A DNA stretch of 64,000 bases from Asaia sp003994335 (GCF_037151175.1 NZ_JBBCOR010000002.1:124001-188000), one strand, 5' to 3'; shown: positions 18,072 to 28,300, counted from the stretch's first letter. Translations and numbers: made by a program. Notes: generated by a model from the sequence alone, not told the origin.

Positions 18072-18659
18072 ATGAAGTCTTTATCTTGCGATGAGCCCGG
18101 CCTACCGCTCGACATCTTGCGCAGGCGTTACCTGGCAAGTTGCAGCCAGTCCATGCCGGTCTCAGGGTTTCTCGCCTGGGCGTGCCTCGCGCTGGCGAGC
18201 TACGGACTCGGCCCTCGACTGCCCTATTATGCCTACCTGATCGTCGCAGCCATCCCACTCCCCCTGTCGATCATTCTTGACAGGATGTTCGGCGCTCCCG
18301 GCCTTCAGAGGAGCGCGCGCCACAACCCCATTACCCAGCTTTTCATGAATTGCATCACCGTTACGGGACTGCTCATCCCCTTCGCAATCCTGGCCGGGAT
18401 AGCAGCGCATGATCCAAGCCTGCTCATGCTGGGCGTAGGCCTCTATGCCGGGATTGTCTGGGTGCCTCATGGGTGGGGTGCGGATGATCGGGCTGGGCTC
18501 ATCCATTTCATTCTGCGCGCTGCCCTATGCTACGCCGCTTATCTTCTGACGCCAGGCTGGGCCCGGCAGCCGGCAATCGCAGCGGCGGTCGCTGTGAGTT
18601 ATCTCTACGAGCTCATCGCCATGAAGAAGCCCGCAAGCGCGCGTGATGGAAAGTCATGA
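18072..18659 (+). CDS. Polytopic membrane protein, possibly DUF7010-like
   Basis: The protein of about 195 residues has five or six hydrophobic spans (for example FLAWACLALASYGLG, YLIVAAIPLPLSIIL, LIPFAILAGIAAH). A conserved-looking RHNPITQLF loop and GIVWVPHGWG are also present. The pattern recalls the small DUF7010 membrane family, an identification made from memory and only tentative. The ATG at 18072 is preferred because AGG lies about 11 nt upstream and the first 51 codons of the longer open frame are not membrane-like. The 207-nt gap from the preceding gene makes it a looser member of the AAA+ cluster. It ends 79 nt from the convergent ABC transporter. Confidence 0.6.
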   Translation: MKSLSCDEPGLPLDILRRRYLASCSQSMPVSGFLAWACLALASYGLGPRLPYYAYLIVAAIPLPLSIILDRMFGAPGLQRSARHNPITQLFMNCITVTGLLIPFAILAGIAAHDPSLLMLGVGLYAGIVWVPHGWGADDRAGLIHFILRAALCYAAYLLTPGWARQPAIAAAVAVSYLYELIAMKKPASARDGKS

Positions 18660-18738
18660 CCCGCTCCGAATGCCTCGTCTCCCGCGAAGATATCGCCGTT
18701 CGTGCCCCAGACCGCCCCTTGCTTTGTTACATTGCCCG

Positions 18739-20280
18739 TCAGTGGTGACCGGAGCGCCTGACGCTCTGGCCCAGCTTGCGCTCCACATGGCGCGCGAAGC
18801 GAACGAAAGGCAGACCGAGCAGCAGGTAAGCCGCCCCGATCAGCAGCCCCGTACCGATGTAATCGTAGTAGGTTGAGGACAGGCGGATATAGGTCTTGGT
18901 CAGCTCGGTCAGGGTGATGACGCTGACGAGCGAGGAATCCTTCAGCAGGGCAATGAAATCGTTGGTCATGACAGGCAGCACGGTACGAAAAGCCTGCGGA
19001 ATGATCACGAGTCGCACTGCCTGCCCATGGGTCATGTTGAGGGCAATCGCGGCCTCCATCTGCCCTCTGGGCACCGAAGACAAGCCCGCCCGATAATTCT
19101 CGGCTTCATAGGCAGCGTAGTTCAGGCCGAGCGCGAGGACACCGGCAAAGAACGGTGAGAGCTTGATACCCAGTCCCGGCAAGCCATAAAAAATGAACAA
19201 TACCTGGATGAGCAATGGCGTTCCACGGACGATTTCAATGTACAGCCCGCAGGCGCCCCGAACGAGACCCGGGCCGTAATGGCGACCTAGGGCCAGAAGA
19301 AGGCCCAGGCTGACGGCCAGCACCATGGCCAGGGCGGAAACCACGAGCGTCAGTCCCGCGGCCTCGGCAATGATCGGCAGAAACCCCACATAGCGCCGCA
19401 TCTGCCCCATCCAGCCGGTCTGACTGCGCATGGCGTCGCGGTAGCGCAGCCATTGCGTTGGCGCGACATGGCGCTGCGTATGATCGCCCGTCATCTGGGC
19501 CATCTCGGGCGTCCAGAGATTCCAGCGTCCGAGGATATCCTGCAGGGTACCATCCTGCATCATCTCGCCCAGAGCACGGTCAACCGCGTCATGAAGGGCC
19601 AGATTGCCCTGGCGAAAAGCAATCCCGTACCGTGTCTGGCCTATCGGATCGCCTACGATCACAAGATCATCGGTCACACCTGCATAATAGAGCGCGATAG
19701 GACCATCCAGCAGCAAGGCATCCAGCCGCCCGTTGCGCAGATCGGAGAAGGCGTAGGTCTCCTCCTCGTACGAGCGCACGCTGATACTCGGTTCCCGTTG
19801 CAACAGGCGCTCGGCGAGCGTTTCCTTGATCGTCCCGACCACATGACCACGCAGCGCGCTGAAGCTGTTCAACTCCTGACGATCGCGACGCACCACGATA
19901 CGATCACCGGTGACGTAATAGGGACGCGAAAACAAGGCCGCCTGCAAATGGTCGGGCGTCATCTCGATGCCATCAACCACCATATCGTACATGCCGCGCT
20001 GCAAACCCGGTATCAGCCCGTCCCAGTCATTCTGGACGAAACGTGCCTCTCGCCCCAGACGTCGGGCGATTTCCTGGACCATGTCGAACTCGAACCCCTC
20101 AAGTCGGGTCGTATCGGCAGGATCATGAAACACATAAGGCACATTGGCTTCGCCATCCGACGCCCAGCTCAATTCATGCACGGCTGATGCCGGAGCCGCA
20201 AAGGCGCGGGGACCGGGGAGAAAGAGCGCGACGCAAAGCAGGATGAGCAGCCTCATGCGGGCGGTCAGACCTGCGCTCAC
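18739..20280 (-). CDS. Polar amino-acid ABC transporter, fused substrate-binding protein and permease
   Basis: The 513-residue protein begins with a signal-anchor sequence. A type-3 periplasmic binding domain follows (about residues 35-270; GFEFDMVQEIARRLG, DMVVDGIEMTPDH, YGIAFRQGN). A HisM/GlnP-type permease domain (about 305-505) carries the EAA loop (NYAAYEAENYRAGLSSVPRG and AAIALNMTHGQAV). Such fusions tether the receptor to the channel and import polar amino acids such as glutamine, arginine or cystine; the ligand is not evident. The stop and the cognate ATPase coding end overlap by 4 bp, with the ATPase upstream. Confidence 0.9.
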   Translation of the reverse strand: MSAGLTARMRLLILLCVALFLPGPRAFAAPASAVHELSWASDGEANVPYVFHDPADTTRLEGFEFDMVQEIARRLGREARFVQNDWDGLIPGLQRGMYDMVVDGIEMTPDHLQAALFSRPYYVTGDRIVVRRDRQELNSFSALRGHVVGTIKETLAERLLQREPSISVRSYEEETYAFSDLRNGRLDALLLDGPIALYYAGVTDDLVIVGDPIGQTRYGIAFRQGNLALHDAVDRALGEMMQDGTLQDILGRWNLWTPEMAQMTGDHTQRHVAPTQWLRYRDAMRSQTGWMGQMRRYVGFLPIIAEAAGLTLVVSALAMVLAVSLGLLLALGRHYGPGLVRGACGLYIEIVRGTPLLIQVLFIFYGLPGLGIKLSPFFAGVLALGLNYAAYEAENYRAGLSSVPRGQMEAAIALNMTHGQAVRLVIIPQAFRTVLPVMTNDFIALLKDSSLVSVITLTELTKTYIRLSSTYYDYIGTGLLIGAAYLLLGLPFVRFARHVERKLGQSVRRSGHH

Positions 20281-21047
20281 AGGAGAGACCTCAGGAAACG
20301 ACGTGTTCTCTGATCTTCGGGAGCAGCAAACAGCTCTTCGGGATCGCCGCTCTCGATGATCCTGCCCCCCTCTACATAGAGAACGCGATCCGAGGCGGCG
20401 CGGGCGAAGCGCATGTCATGGGTCACCACGATCTGCGTCATCCCCTCTTCATCCAGGCGTCGCATGACCTGAAGAACCTCCTCGGCCAGTTCCGGGTCGA
20501 GCGCCGAGGTCGGCTCGTCATACAGCATCACGGCTGGTTTCATGGCCAATGCCCGGGCAATGGCGGCACGCTGCTGCTGCCCCCCCGAAAGGGTTCCAGG
20601 ATAGCGCCCCGCCAGACCTTCCAGACCGACTTTGGCCAGAAGGCTGCGTGCCAGAGGCTCACTCTCGGCGGGAGAAATTTTCTTAACGGCGCGCGGCGCC
20701 ATCATGACGTTATCGAGCACGGTGCGATGCGGAAACAGATTGAAAGACTGGAAAACCATACCCACATGGGCGCGCAGCTTGTGAGCGCGACGCTCCTGGG
20801 CCCGGTTCCAGCCCTGGCCATCGCTCTTGTCGATTTCGACATCCCGGATGCGAATCGATCCGGAATCGGGAATTTCCAGGAAGTTCAGGCAGCGGAGAAA
20901 GGTCGATTTGCCGCAGCCCGAGGGGCCAATGATGGAGATCAGATCACCGCGCTTAACGCGAAGCGACATGTCGTGAAGCACGACATGTCGCTCAAAGCTC
21001 TTGGTGATGTTTCTGGCGTCGAGAACGGTCTCGGCGTGATCAGTCAG
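20277..21047 (-). CDS. Polar amino-acid ABC transporter ATP-binding protein
   Basis: This is a GlnQ/HisP-type ATPase with Walker A GPSGCGKST, Q-loop FQSFNLFPH, signature LSGGQQQR and Walker B VMLYDEPTSALD. It powers the fused binding protein-permease encoded next. The start is unusual. The first ordinary start codon is GTG at 20981, which would delete the N-terminal strand and A-loop region (ARNITKSFERH). That region is in frame and conserved-looking. A TGA blocks the frame just before CTG at 21047, so CTG at 21047, overlapping the acnA stop by 8 bp, is the only start that keeps the full domain. GGGA lies about 8 nt before it. The GTG is the conservative alternative. Confidence 0.85.
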   Translation of the reverse strand: MTDHAETVLDARNITKSFERHVVLHDMSLRVKRGDLISIIGPSGCGKSTFLRCLNFLEIPDSGSIRIRDVEIDKSDGQGWNRAQERRAHKLRAHVGMVFQSFNLFPHRTVLDNVMMAPRAVKKISPAESEPLARSLLAKVGLEGLAGRYPGTLSGGQQQRAAIARALAMKPAVMLYDEPTSALDPELAEEVLQVMRRLDEEGMTQIVVTHDMRFARAASDRVLYVEGGRIIESGDPEELFAAPEDQRTRRFLRSLL

Positions 21048-23733
21048 TTTCGGTCATCCCGCGCAGGACATAAGGAAGAATTCCTCCATGCCTGTAATAG
21101 GCGACTTCATCAAGCGTATCGATGCGGCAGAGAAGCTCGACCTGCTCGGTCTCGCCGCTGGCGCGGGTGATGGTCATCGGCACGGTCATCCGTGGCGTAA
21201 TGGAATCGAGCCCACCCAGGGTGATCGTTTCGGTCCCATCCAGTCCCAGCGTCTTGCGGGTCGTGCCCTCGCGAAAGGTCAGAGGCAGAACGCCCATGCC
21301 CACGAGATTGGAACGATGGATACGCTCGAAGCTCTCAGCGATCACGGCCTTGATGCCCAGCAGGTTCGTACCCTTGGCCGCCCAGTCGCGCGACGAGCCC
21401 ATGCCGTATTCGCGGCCGCCGATCACGACCAGCGGCGTGCCATCCTGCTGGTAGCGATGTGCGACGTCATAGATCGATGCGACGGTCCCGTCGGGCAGAT
21501 ATCTCGACATGCCGCCTTCGACACCGGGCAGCATCTCGTTGCGGATACGGATATTGGCGAAGGTGCCACGCACCATCACGCGGTCATTGCCACGGCGCGA
21601 TCCGTAGGAGTTGTAATCGGCCACCGATACCTGATGCTCGCTCAGGAATTTGCCTGCCGGTGAAGACGGCTTGATGGCGCCTGCCGGAGAGATATGGTCG
21701 GTCGTGATGTTATCGCCCAACAGCGCAAGAATACGGGCATTCTCGATGTCATGTGTCTCGCCCGGCTCCTTGGTCAGCCCTTCGAAATAGGGCGGCTTCT
21801 GGATGTAGGTCGAGCTGTCCGACCAGGCGAAAGTACGGGCATCACTGGCGACGGCCAGAGCCTGCCACTGCTTCGTCCCCTTCGAGATGCTGCCATAACG
21901 CTCTACAAAGCTCTCACGCGTGACGGAGGACTTGATGAGCGCCGCAATCTCTTCATTGCTGGGCCAGATATCGCGCAGGAAGATCTCCTTGCCCTCTGTC
22001 GAGATGCCAAGCGGCTCTTTCGTGATATCCTTGCGCAGCGTACCAAGTAGCGCATAGGCCACCACAAGCGGCGGGCTGGCGAGATAATTGGCACGCACGT
22101 TGGGCGAGATACGCCCTTCGAAGTTACGATTACCCGACAATACCGACGTGGCGACAAGGCCATTCCCCTCGATCGCATCCACGATCGGCTGGGCGATGGG
22201 GCCCGAATTACCAATGCAGGTCGTGCAGCCATAGCCGACCGTCTCGAAGCCAAGCGCGTCAAGATCGGCGCTGAGTCCGGCCTTGTCGAGATAATCCGTC
22301 ACCACCTGCGAGCCGGGCGCCAGCGACGTCTTGACCCAGGGCTTGGGCTTGAGGCCGAGGGCACGGGCCTTGCGCGCCACCAGACCAGCTGCCACGAGAA
22401 CGGCCGGGTTGGAGGTGTTGGTGCAGGAGGTGATGGCCGCAATCACCACATCGCCATGACCGATATCGTAATCCGAACCGGCCACGATGGCGCGCTTACG
22501 CACGTCATCGGGCTTGACGCCCAGTGTGGTGGTCAGGGCTTCTTCGAAAGCCGAGGTCGCATCGGTCAGCGCGACGCGGTCCTGAGGACGCTTGGGGCCC
22601 GCCAGCGAGGGGATGATGGTCGACAGATCGAGCGACAGCACCTTCGAGAATACGGGCTCGGGGGTGTCGGCATCGCGGAACATGCCCTGGGCACGCAGAT
22701 AGGCTTCTGTGAGGCGAATGCGATGCTCGTCGCGGCCCGTCTGGTGCAGATAGTCCAGCGTCAGCGCATCGACCGGGAAGAACCCGCAGGTCGCACCATA
22801 TTCCGGGGCCATATTGGCGATGGTCGAACGATCGGCCACCGGCAGATGATCGAGGGCGGGGCCGAAGAATTCCACGAATTTGCCGACCACGCCTTCGGCG
22901 CGCAGCATTTCGGTGATGGTCAGCACCAGATCGGTCGCGGTAGCCCCCTCAGGAAGCATGCCGTCCAGACGCACGCCGATCACATCCGGGATCAGCATGG
23001 CGATCGGCTGGCCGAGCATCGCGGCCTCGGCCTCGATGCCGCCCACACCCCACCCGAGCACACCCATGCCATTCACCATGGTGGTGTGGCTGTCCGTGCC
23101 ATAGAGCGTATCCGGATAGGCATAGTCCTTGCCATCGACCGTACCGGTCCAGACGGCCTGCGCCAGATATTCGAGGTTCACCTGGTGGCAGATACCTGCA
23201 CCCGGCGGTACGACGCGGAAGTTCTCGAACGCGCCCTGGCCCCAGCGCAGAAAGGCGTAACGCTCGCCATTGCGCTCGAACTCGATCTCGACATTGCGCT
23301 CCAGCGCATCGGCGCTGCCCGCCACATCGACCATGACCGAGTGATCGATCACGAGATCGACCGGCACCAGCGGGTTCACCTTCTCCGGGTCACCATCGAG
23401 GGCAATGATGCCATCGCGCATGGCGGCGAGATCGACCACGGCGGGAACGCCCGTGAAATCCTGCATGAGGATACGCGCCGGTTTGAAGGGCACTTCCTGA
23501 TCCGAGTGGCCCTTCGCGGTCCAGTCGACAATGGCCTGCGCATCTTCCGTGCGGTAGCTCAGCCCGTCTTCGAAGCGGAGTACGTTTTCGAGCAGGACCT
23601 TGAGGCTGACCGGCAGGCGGGACAGATTGCCCAGCTTGCTCGCCGCCTCAGGCAGGGAAAATATGCGGTACTTCCGGCCATCAACCTCCAGATCCCGCAT
23701 CACGCCCAGGGAATCCCGTCCAACGGTTCTCAT
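21040..23733 (-). CDS. acnA: Aconitate hydratase A
   Basis: AcnA interconverts citrate and isocitrate in the TCA cycle. The 897-residue protein contains the 4Fe-4S ligand segments (ITSCTNTSNPAV and GYGCTTCIGNSGP), DSHTTMVNGMGVLGWGVGGIEAEAAMLGQP, and the swivelling C-terminal domain with GGREYGMGSSRDWAAKG. The ATG at 23733 is chosen because a perfect AGGAGG lies 8 nt upstream and homologues start here; the open frame extends 13 codons further. A 16-bp exact tandem duplication lies directly before the ribosome-binding site. The 3' end overlaps the ABC ATPase frame. Confidence 0.97.
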   Translation of the reverse strand: MRTVGRDSLGVMRDLEVDGRKYRIFSLPEAASKLGNLSRLPVSLKVLLENVLRFEDGLSYRTEDAQAIVDWTAKGHSDQEVPFKPARILMQDFTGVPAVVDLAAMRDGIIALDGDPEKVNPLVPVDLVIDHSVMVDVAGSADALERNVEIEFERNGERYAFLRWGQGAFENFRVVPPGAGICHQVNLEYLAQAVWTGTVDGKDYAYPDTLYGTDSHTTMVNGMGVLGWGVGGIEAEAAMLGQPIAMLIPDVIGVRLDGMLPEGATATDLVLTITEMLRAEGVVGKFVEFFGPALDHLPVADRSTIANMAPEYGATCGFFPVDALTLDYLHQTGRDEHRIRLTEAYLRAQGMFRDADTPEPVFSKVLSLDLSTIIPSLAGPKRPQDRVALTDATSAFEEALTTTLGVKPDDVRKRAIVAGSDYDIGHGDVVIAAITSCTNTSNPAVLVAAGLVARKARALGLKPKPWVKTSLAPGSQVVTDYLDKAGLSADLDALGFETVGYGCTTCIGNSGPIAQPIVDAIEGNGLVATSVLSGNRNFEGRISPNVRANYLASPPLVVAYALLGTLRKDITKEPLGISTEGKEIFLRDIWPSNEEIAALIKSSVTRESFVERYGSISKGTKQWQALAVASDARTFAWSDSSTYIQKPPYFEGLTKEPGETHDIENARILALLGDNITTDHISPAGAIKPSSPAGKFLSEHQVSVADYNSYGSRRGNDRVMVRGTFANIRIRNEMLPGVEGGMSRYLPDGTVASIYDVAHRYQQDGTPLVVIGGREYGMGSSRDWAAKGTNLLGIKAVIAESFERIHRSNLVGMGVLPLTFREGTTRKTLGLDGTETITLGGLDSITPRMTVPMTITRASGETEQVELLCRIDTLDEVAYYRHGGILPYVLRGMTETD

Positions 23734-23744
23734 GGCTTGTCCTC

Positions 23745-23776
23745 CTGCCTTGTCAACTGGCTGCCTTGTCAACTGG
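23745..23776. repeat. Exact 16-bp tandem duplication upstream of acnA
   Basis: The unit CTGCCTTGTCAACTGG occurs twice back to back (23745-23760, 23761-23776). On the acnA strand each copy contains TTGACA, and the downstream copy runs into the AGGAGG ribosome-binding site. It may be a recent duplication affecting the promoter or leader. Confidence 0.8.
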
Positions 23777-23865
23777 CCCTTGCGGGCTGGCCCTTCTATA
23801 CAGTCTCGACCCTTATTCGCACAGAGTCGAATGAAACTCTCTCAGGAAGATGTTATTTCCGCACA

Positions 23866-24501
23866 ATGTCAGGTTTTCCCTCGTCTCATGCACCCTGGCT
23901 CGTCTTGCATGACGTAACCGTGATTCGCGGAATGCGCCTTGTTCTGGACGGAACAAGCCTCGCGTTGTCTGCCGGTGAGGCTTTGCTGCTGACGGGACCA
24001 AACGGTTCGGGCAAATCGACGCTGCTGCGCGTTCTGGCCGGGCTCTGTCCTCTCCAGGGAGGCCGCCTCACGATGGGCGGTCGTGACGGGCATGACCCAG
24101 AGCAAGCTCTGGATATCGCCTATCTCGGCCACGCAGATGCGCTCAAACCCGGATTGACCCTGCGGGAGAATCTCACGCTGGAAGCGAGGCTTTTCGAGAG
24201 CGATATGGAAAGGGCGCTGAATGCTCTCGATCTGCTCGATCTTGCCGACCTCCCCGCCAGGCTGCTTTCTGCCGGCCAAAAGAGGCGTGGGGCTCTCGCC
24301 CGCATCCTGCTGCGCCACGCGCGGCTATGGTTGCTTGATGAGCCGAGCCTCGGCCTCGATCAGCGCGCGATCGCCCGGCTCGGCACCCTCATGGCGGCGC
24401 ATCGTGCCGCGGGTGGGATGATCGTCGCCACAACCCATGTACCTCTTCCTCTGCCCGATGCGCGTAGCCTCGCCCTCAATCCCTCTGAGGGCCTGTCATG
24501 A
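23866..24501 (+). CDS. ccmA: Cytochrome c maturation ABC ATPase CcmA
   Basis: CcmA is the ATPase of the CcmABCD complex, which releases holo-CcmE during cytochrome c biogenesis. Walker A GPNGSGKST, the signature-like LSAGQKRR and Walker B LWLLDEPSLGLD are present, and the 211-residue length and YLGHADALKPGLTLRENL are typical of CcmA. The open frame extends far upstream antisense to acnA, but that part is spurious; the start at 23866 begins MSGFPSSHAPWLVLHD with a weak ribosome-binding site. Its stop overlaps ccmB by ATGA. c-type cytochromes are central to the membrane-bound dehydrogenases of acetic acid bacteria. Confidence 0.93.
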   Translation: MSGFPSSHAPWLVLHDVTVIRGMRLVLDGTSLALSAGEALLLTGPNGSGKSTLLRVLAGLCPLQGGRLTMGGRDGHDPEQALDIAYLGHADALKPGLTLRENLTLEARLFESDMERALNALDLLDLADLPARLLSAGQKRRGALARILLRHARLWLLDEPSLGLDQRAIARLGTLMAAHRAAGGMIVATTHVPLPLPDARSLALNPSEGLS

Positions 24502-25169
24502 TCGGAAGTGCGTTTCTCGCTCTGGTCAGACGCGAGTTGCGTCTGGCAGTGCGTCACGGGTCAGACACTCTCGCGGCCCTGCTCTTTTTCCTGCTCTGCG
24601 GCAGCCTGTTTCCGCTCGCGCTTGGTCCCTCCCCCGCAATGCTGCATCGCCTGGCCCCCGGTATCATCTGGGTCTGTGCCCTTCTGGCAAGCCTGCTACC
24701 TCTGGATCGTGTTTTCGGAGCCGAATTGGAAGACGGGGCACTCGATCATCTGCTGATGCTCGGCCTGCCTCCCGGCCTGCTCGCTCTGGCGAAAATCTTC
24801 GCGCATTGGCTGACCACCGGCTTACCACTCCTGATGGCCACCGTACCACTGACGCTGATGCTCGGCGGAACTCCTGCGGATATACCGCCCATTCTGGCTG
24901 GGCTGGCTCTGGGCACGGTGCTGCTCTCCCTTCTGGGCGGCATGGCGGCTGGGCTCGTCCTGGGTGCGCGGCGGGGCGGCGTCCTGCTGCCCTTGCTCGT
25001 GCTGCCTCTGGCAACGCCGGTGCTGATCTTCGGTGCCGCCGCCGCCGATGCGGCGACCAACGGGCGGAGCTTTGCCACGGAACTCGACTTTCTGGGGGCT
25101 TTCCTTGCCCTTGCGCTTCCCCTTTGCCCGCTCGCTGCTGGCGCCGGCCTGAAGGCCGCAACCGCCTGA
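24498..25169 (+). CDS. ccmB: Cytochrome c maturation permease CcmB
   Basis: CcmB is the integral membrane subunit of the CcmABCD complex. The 223-residue protein is almost entirely hydrophobic with six predicted spans. It carries the family signatures PGIIWVCALLASLLPLDRVFGAELEDGALDHLL (shown by short parts: PGIIWVCALLA, LDRVFGAELEDG) and FAHWLTTGLPLL. The ATG overlaps the ccmA stop. ccmC, ccmE, ccmF and others are not in the window; the operon ends here, since a 170-nt gap precedes the next gene. Confidence 0.93.
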   Translation: MIGSAFLALVRRELRLAVRHGSDTLAALLFFLLCGSLFPLALGPSPAMLHRLAPGIIWVCALLASLLPLDRVFGAELEDGALDHLLMLGLPPGLLALAKIFAHWLTTGLPLLMATVPLTLMLGGTPADIPPILAGLALGTVLLSLLGGMAAGLVLGARRGGVLLPLLVLPLATPVLIFGAAAADAATNGRSFATELDFLGAFLALALPLCPLAAGAGLKAATA

Positions 25170-25339
25170 AGGGCCAGGAGGGAGGCTTCCGTCGGGTGCC
25201 TCGTAGTCAAACTCCGTGGGGCGTGCCCGAACAGGCGCGCTGAAGCCGCGTAAGTCCCGGCGCCAAAAGACCGGCAGGGCTTGCCATCTGCCCTCTCCCC
25301 GTTCTCTAACGGGTCTTGTGTTTTATCCGGAAGGTGCTC

Positions 25340-28300
25340 ATGCGTTTCTCCCCGCTCCTCGCCAGTGTCGCCCTTCTCGCCTTGGCGCCTCTGACGGCAC
25401 AGGCCGCACCGGGCTATCTGCGCGACCCGGCGCTTTCCGGCACGCAGGTCGTGTTCGACGCAGAGCAATCAGTCTGGAGCGTCGGCCTGCAGGGAGGCCC
25501 CGCCAGCCGCCTCACCGCACCCATCGGCACCGACCCGCACCCCATTCTCTCGCCCGATGGCAAGCAGGTTGCCTTCCTGGCCAATTACGATGGCCCGACC
25601 GAGCTTTACGTCATGCCCATCGAAGGCGGCACGCCAAAGCGCGTGACCTATGAGAACCAGAGCGTCACACCTATTGGTTGGGACCGCAAGGCGGGTATTC
25701 TGTACAGCACCGCCCCGCCCACCGGCCCCGGGCTGAGCCATATCGTCGTCGCCATTCATCCGGTCAGCGGAACACGCCGGGTCTATCCGCTGGCAGATGC
25801 CAATGACGCCACCCTGAGCCCCGACGGCCAGTGGATCTACTTCGTGCGTTTCGGTACGGCGGTGAGCCACGATCATTTGCGGCTCTATCGCGGCGGCGCG
25901 ATGGCCCAGCTCTGGCGCTATAAGCTCAAGGGCGGGGTCGAGGCAGAGCGGATCGGCCCCACAGACGCCAATATGCGGCGTCCCATGCTCTGGAAAGACA
26001 GGCTGATCGTGATCAGCGACCGTGACGGGCGGGATAATCTCTGGAGCTATGCGCTGGACGGGACAGAGGGACACGCCCTGACCCATCACGACGATTTCGG
26101 CGTGCGCGAGGCCAGTCTGAGCGGCCATGATATTGTCTACCAACTCGGCGCGGATCTGTATCATCTCGACCTCGAGACCGGATCGGAAACCCTCATCCCT
26201 GTCGAGATTGCGAGTGATCGTGCCGCCCGCCGCCCGCTCTGGCTGGACAATCCCTATCCCTTCCTCACGGATATCGCCCTGGCCCAGAACGGCAAGCAGG
26301 TGGCCCTGACCATCCGAGGCCACGCCGTGCTAGCCGCACCCGGCCCCTTGCGTCGCATCACCCTGGCTACGGCACCGACCACACGCCTGCGTCATGCTGC
26401 GCTCTCCCCCGATGGCAAGACGCTCTATGCCTTCAGCGACAAGGGCGGGGAATCAGAACTCTGGGCTTTTCCTGCTGCCGGTGGCAGCGAGGGAACACAG
26501 CTCACCCATGGCACCAAGGGAGAACCGACAGGCCTCTGGGTCTCACCCGATGGCGGCCATATCGCCCATACTGATCTTTCAGGGCATCTGTATCTCCTTG
26601 ATCTCTCCACTCATACCGACAAGCTGATCGACGATGCGCGTCTGGACGGACAGAGCGAATATGATTCCCTTGCCTGGTCGCATGACGGACGCCTACTCAC
26701 TTTCGTCAGGGCCCGGGGAGAGAACATACGCCGTCAGATCGCGCTCTATGCGCTCGATACCGGCACGACACTCTGGGCGACCACTCCCGATTATGAATCC
26801 TATGCGCCCAGTTTCAGCCCGGACGGGCATTTCCTGTGGTTTCTTTCCGACAGGCATTTCAGCCTGAACAACGGAAGCCCATGGGGCGACCGTGCGCCTG
26901 CCCCCGTGTTTACGCAGCGCACGGGGGTTTTCGCCCTCGCGCTGCAAAAGGACGGACGTTTTCCCTTTGCCCCGGTCACCGAACTCCTACCGCCCGCACC
27001 GGCAAAGACGACCGATGCGCCGGGAAAATCGGTTGGCAAGAAGCCTGCCGCCATCCTCGATGTCGAGAACCTGCCGAACCGCCTCTACCAGCTTCCTTTT
27101 CCGGCAGGAACATTCAGCAAGATCGCGGTGGGCCCTGACACGCTGTACGTTCTGGCTCACAAACCCGATCAGCCGGTCAGCAAGGATGACGACCTGACGC
27201 TTCGTGCGATCAAGATCGAGCCGGGCGAAATCAAGCCCAGTGATTTCGCGACGGGATTGCGCGACATGTCCCTTACCCCGGATGGCAAGACACTCATGCT
27301 TGTCTCCGGCAAGGAGGATGCGCGCCCCAAGATCCAGCTCGTACCCGCCACGGGCTCGATGAGTGGCGTGAGTGGCGCCAATACCACGGTGACACTCGAC
27401 GGCTTCCGCCTGCGGGTCGACCCGGGGGCCGAATGGCAGGATATGTTCAACGATGCCTGGCGCCTGCATCGCGATCATTTCTATGACCCCGCGCTGCACG
27501 GGGTGGACTGGAACGCAACCCGTGAACGCTATCGCCCGCTCTTGTCACGCGTCGGCGATCGCTCCGATCTGGACGATCTGCTCGGCCAGATGATGGGCGA
27601 ACTCAATGCGCTTCATTCCCAGCTTCGCGCGCCGCAAACCCCCGAGCGCGACAACGCGGTCCTGATTGCGAGCCTTGGCGCTCATCTGACCCGTCAGCCG
27701 GGCGGATTCCTGATCGATCGCATCTATGAGGGTGACCCCGATCTACCCGATGATCGCTCGCCGCTGGCAGCTCCAGACGTCGATGCTCGCCCCGGTGACC
27801 TGATCATTGCCCTGAACGGACAGAGCCTCGCCGATCAGCCCGATCTGACCGCCCTTCTCGCCAACCAGGCCAATCGTCAGATCCTTCTCACCCTCAAGCG
27901 CAAGGACCGCCAGTTCCAGATTGTCACGACGGCGATCGGCGCCAAACAGGATGCGTCCTTGCGCCTGCAGGCCTGGGAAAACGAGCGCGCGCGCTATGTT
28001 GCCGATGCCAGCCATGGACGGATCGGCTACGTGCATCTGCGCGCCATGGGCAAGGACGACATCGCTCGTTTCACGCGCGATTTTTTCAGCCAGACCGAAA
28101 AAGACGGCCTCGTGATCGATGTGCGTCGCAATCTGGGCGGGAATATCGATTCATGGGTCCTGTCGGAGTTGCTGCGCAAGGTGTGGATGTTCTGGTCCGA
28201 TCATGGCAAGGCGCCTCAGGGCAACATGCAGCAGACTTTCCGCGGGCATCTTGTCGTGCTGTGCGACGCCTTCACCTATTCCGACGGAGAGACCTTCTCC

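Noticed and set aside
22456..23865. 470-codon plus-strand extension fused in frame to ccmA
   Set aside because: It is antisense to acnA and lacks recognisable protein features; the CcmA domain begins at 23866.
25469..26323. 284-codon minus-strand frame inside the tricorn-like gene
   Set aside because: Shadow of the beta-propeller coding region without any supporting signal.
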